A stretch of DNA of 64,000 bases from contig JALQPE010002822.1 in the NCBI GenBank assembly GCA_030407315.1, forward strand, positions 39,500 through 103,499. Direction: 5' to 3'. Every line of letters begins with the position of its first letter. Within the stretch, counting starts at the first letter, position 1. Below the pieces are notes generated by a model that saw only the letters and a list, made by a program, of their open reading frames with translations, had not been told where the DNA came from and made no database searches. Position numbers and translations under genes: made by a program. Below, in pieces: positions 61,470 through 64,000 of the stretch. The stretch is from Asparagopsis taxiformis (taxonomy: Eukaryota; Rhodophyta; Florideophyceae; Bonnemaisoniales; Bonnemaisoniaceae).

Positions 61470-64000
61470 GCCCTACCCATATGGTTCTGTAGTCATCGGC
61501 AGTTCCGGAGATGACGACAAAGGAGTACTGCGATCTCTTTGCGGGGCCGAATGATGAAGTTGCAAAGACGCGCTGCTTGTGCCTCGACGACGTTGTGTGG
61601 GGCGAAGCATGCCACTGTGCGGGTCAAAGTCGTCGGCATCTGGGACGTACCCTCCCATGACGTAGGCGGACTTTACCGCGGTGACGGAAATGTCCATGTC
61701 ATGTATTGGAGGGCCTTCTGCCGTGGCGCGCAGTCTAGCGAGGGTGAGGAACGCTTGTGCAGCTGTGTCACCGAGTTGCTGGAATAGCGTTATGTGCAAG
61801 ACGGGAACGAGGAGTTGTGCAGAGGAAAGAGTGGCAGGATCGGGCTGTCCGTCGATATCTGCAACGAGGAGGGTGCATCGGGCAGCAGGGAGGCAAGTCG
61901 TGCAGTGCAACGGTGAATCCGTCGCGAACGAGTACTGCACCGTCTGTGGGCGATATCATGCGTGCGTTTCCCAATGTGTTCGATGGGGTGTGACCAGTTG
62001 GAGTGGCCAAGGAGAATTCCATGTGGCGAATAGTCTCTTCCATGGCTGTGGAGCGCCTTCGAGAGGTTTTCCTATAACTCTGTTTGAACAGAAGATGCGA
62101 GTGATTCGTAGGGGCCTGCATCAATGTGTTCCAGGGCGCCATATCTCTGCAAGTCACCGGGAAGATGGTCTAGAAGATGGAACTTGAAAGTTTTGAGACC
62201 TGTGGTGTGGAATGGGCCGAGGGTGGAGAGCATTGATTGTTTGAAATAGGAAATGGAGTTCTGGAGGCTTTCGTTCGGCGGCAGTCCAGTGCTTGATGCG
62301 ACCGCGTTTCATGACCCATGCGACGAGGTCAGAGTATTGCGTGCAGAGAAGGAGAGGGGGGCGTCTCTACTTCGTTACAGCATGTGTCAATGAATCTGCG
62401 ATGAAAGGAACACCATGTCGACATGGTGATAGTCTTTGGCTGCGAGCATGCCGCGTATGCCGTCCTCCGTGAAGAGGCCGTTCAAAATTGGTGCCCTTCT
62501 CACCCTTGGAGAAGTCGACATGAAGACCGGTGATGTAGTAGTCCCGTTCGATAGCGGACAGAATGCTGTTTGAGCCGGCGAGGATGGATTTTCACCTTCT
62601 GGAAGGTGCGAGGTGTCCCGGAATGGGAGGCAGTGGTGGTGGTGAGTCTGGGGAGCTGAGGCGGTGGACAATGCACTGTTGATGAGCTTTGAGATGCCGA
62701 GGTGGAGATGTGCAGAGGCTCGAAGGAGAAAATGTTGTAGGGGTCTAGGGGACTGTTGGTGGGTAAAAGAGCGGTCGATTCGAGGACAGGAGTGTTGTTC
62801 GAGGAGGGAGAGAGCTTCGAGCGGAGCAGTTGTATGCTCCTGAGCGCTCTCTTGGCGTGCAGAGCGTGTATCATCGAGGGAGCGGGGCTGGTGTGGCGCG
62901 GTGGATTCAAGTTGAGTGGCGGGGATGTGCAGCAGGGTGGCAGGAGCATGTGTGTGGTAGTGCTGTGCGAGTGCATGACAGCTCTTTGGCCTCTAAAGTC
63001 GCAGCAATAATTGGCTAGGATGGGAAAGCATTGGCGGGCAGTTGCAGTGGAGTCTGTGCAGGGGAACCGGAAGAGAACGCGGTGGATAGGGACGAAAACA
63101 CTTTTTCGAGTGCTTTATGAAGAATATCAATTGCGAGCGCGACTAGCAGAACTAGAGGTTGTCGGCATTTTCATCACCGAACAAGGCGTTGGACGAAGGG
63201 TTAACAATGTACGGAAGATACCCGACGATGGTGAGGGCCGGTACGGATGCAGTGGCGACGGAGGGGGCGAGAGAAGTTGAGCAGTGTGACGTGTATGGGG
63301 TATGCGACGATTGCGGAGCTCTTGAGGCTTGTGCTGCTCTTGTCGGAGTACACTTGGAGGAGGCCGGCAAAGGAGGAAGGAGTGGGATCATTTTCCTCTG
63401 CCCATACGACCTGTGGATCTCGAGAGCTGCACGCGCTGTCTAGTAACCTGGTGCAGCGTTTTCGCGAATTCTGTGTGTAGGGGATGAGAAAAATATTGCG
63501 GTGCCGTCTGGGGCGGTCTGTGGGGAGGGGTGGAAGAGAGTATTGGTCGTTAGCCAGTGCTAACTGCCTGCGGAGCATGTCGACTGGGTCGCGGAGGGTA
63601 CAGCTTGGCGTAAACGTTGGCGACATTCTTCTACGGGCGAACGGCCTGTTGAACTTTTCTAGGGAGAATGGGCTGGGGTCTTGTAGGGATGGGTGACTTC
63701 GCTCACGCGGCCAGCGCCGGCCTTGTACTCGAGGGTTGTGAGACTGGCGGCGAGGGATTGCACGAGGAGGTCTGCGCGGGAGGGGGTTGAGGTTGGTGGC
63801 AGTGGAGCGTCACAGGGTGAGTCGCTGGAGGAAGCCCGACCAGATTCTGGTCTGGGGAGCTGGGTTGCGGGGAATCATGGTCGCCGTTTCGAGAGGCTCA
63901 TGGGTGACGGCAGGGACACGAGCGTTGTTGAAATGTTGGGGAGAGGGGTTGAAACGGTAGCAACACGTTCGCTCATGCAGCGCGAGCGCATAAGCATCTA
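61470..64000 (-). other. Fragmentary minus-strand coding sequence, unknown protein
   Basis: Minus-strand frames give coherent pieces over 2.5 kb. They are SRADLLVQSLAASLTTLEYK (63780-63720), EKFNRPFARRRMSPTFTPSC (63662-63600), DPVDMLRRQLALANDQYSLP (63590-63535) and RVRRAPILNGLFTEDGIRGM with LAAKDYHHVDMVFL (62510-62400). The last is LVADIDGQPDPATLSSAQLL with AYVMGGYVPDADDFDPHSGM (61870-61610). The frame changes about every 150-400 bp. Pro/Ser/Thr content is high. It may be a long disordered protein gene running off the right edge. No domain is recognised. Confidence 0.4.

Overview
The window is eukaryotic and repeat-rich. It carries long tandem repeats, two LTR-retrotransposon superfamilies, DNA-transposon proteins, a TATA-box gene and one possible 45-nt intron. 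This mix fits an early-diverging (chytrid-like) fungus best, but no taxonomic marker such as rRNA is present, so that is inference. Many genes recognisable by protein motif are cut by +1/-1 steps, mostly at homopolymer runs. Unpolished long-read consensus and genuine pseudogenisation cannot be told apart from sequence alone, so several genes below are described as frame-interrupted.

Layout. (1) 1-19.9 kb: a tandem array of a ~4.9-kb unit. Each unit holds, on the minus strand, a truncated BED-finger/hAT transposase N-terminal gene and a secreted Pro/Thr-rich protein with its own TATA box. In copy 1 the secreted gene is expanded by a 27-bp minisatellite (TTAMTAAPA repeats). Copy 4 follows a ~1.65-kb deletion, and the last copy is a diverged relative. 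(2) 20.6-20.9 kb: a small unknown gene. (3) 21.3-27.7 kb: a young Ty3/gypsy chromovirus with near-identical LTRs, PBS, PPT, C-terminal chromodomain and an extra zinc-finger ORF upstream of gag. (4) 29.6-32.4 kb: Gag and protease of a second, Pol-less retroelement, followed by a copia RNase H fragment and two palindromic satellites. (5) 35.6-39.5 kb: a large Tnp2/Plavaka-like transposase followed by four near-identical 39-bp palindromes. (6) 41-45.5 kb: a Ty1/copia element with two nonsense codons in RNase H. (7) 47-58.5 kb: a divergent gene cluster set among seven copies of a palindrome-rich dispersed repeat. (8) 58.5-64 kb: fragmentary coding sequence of unknown function.

The most interesting part is region 7. 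On the minus strand lie a ParB/sulfiredoxin-like domain protein and a PhyH-like 2-oxoglutarate/Fe(II) dioxygenase, which probably form one fusion protein. On the plus strand, diverging from them, lie a bacterial/phage-type DPPY DNA methyltransferase with a long uncharacterised N-terminal region and then a SET-domain protein. Two copies of the dispersed repeat face each other as inverted repeats around the methyltransferase-SET half (52589 and 58541). I infer a DNA or chromatin modification cassette (DNA methyl writer, candidate base oxidase with ParB partner, protein methyltransferase), possibly carried by a mobile element.
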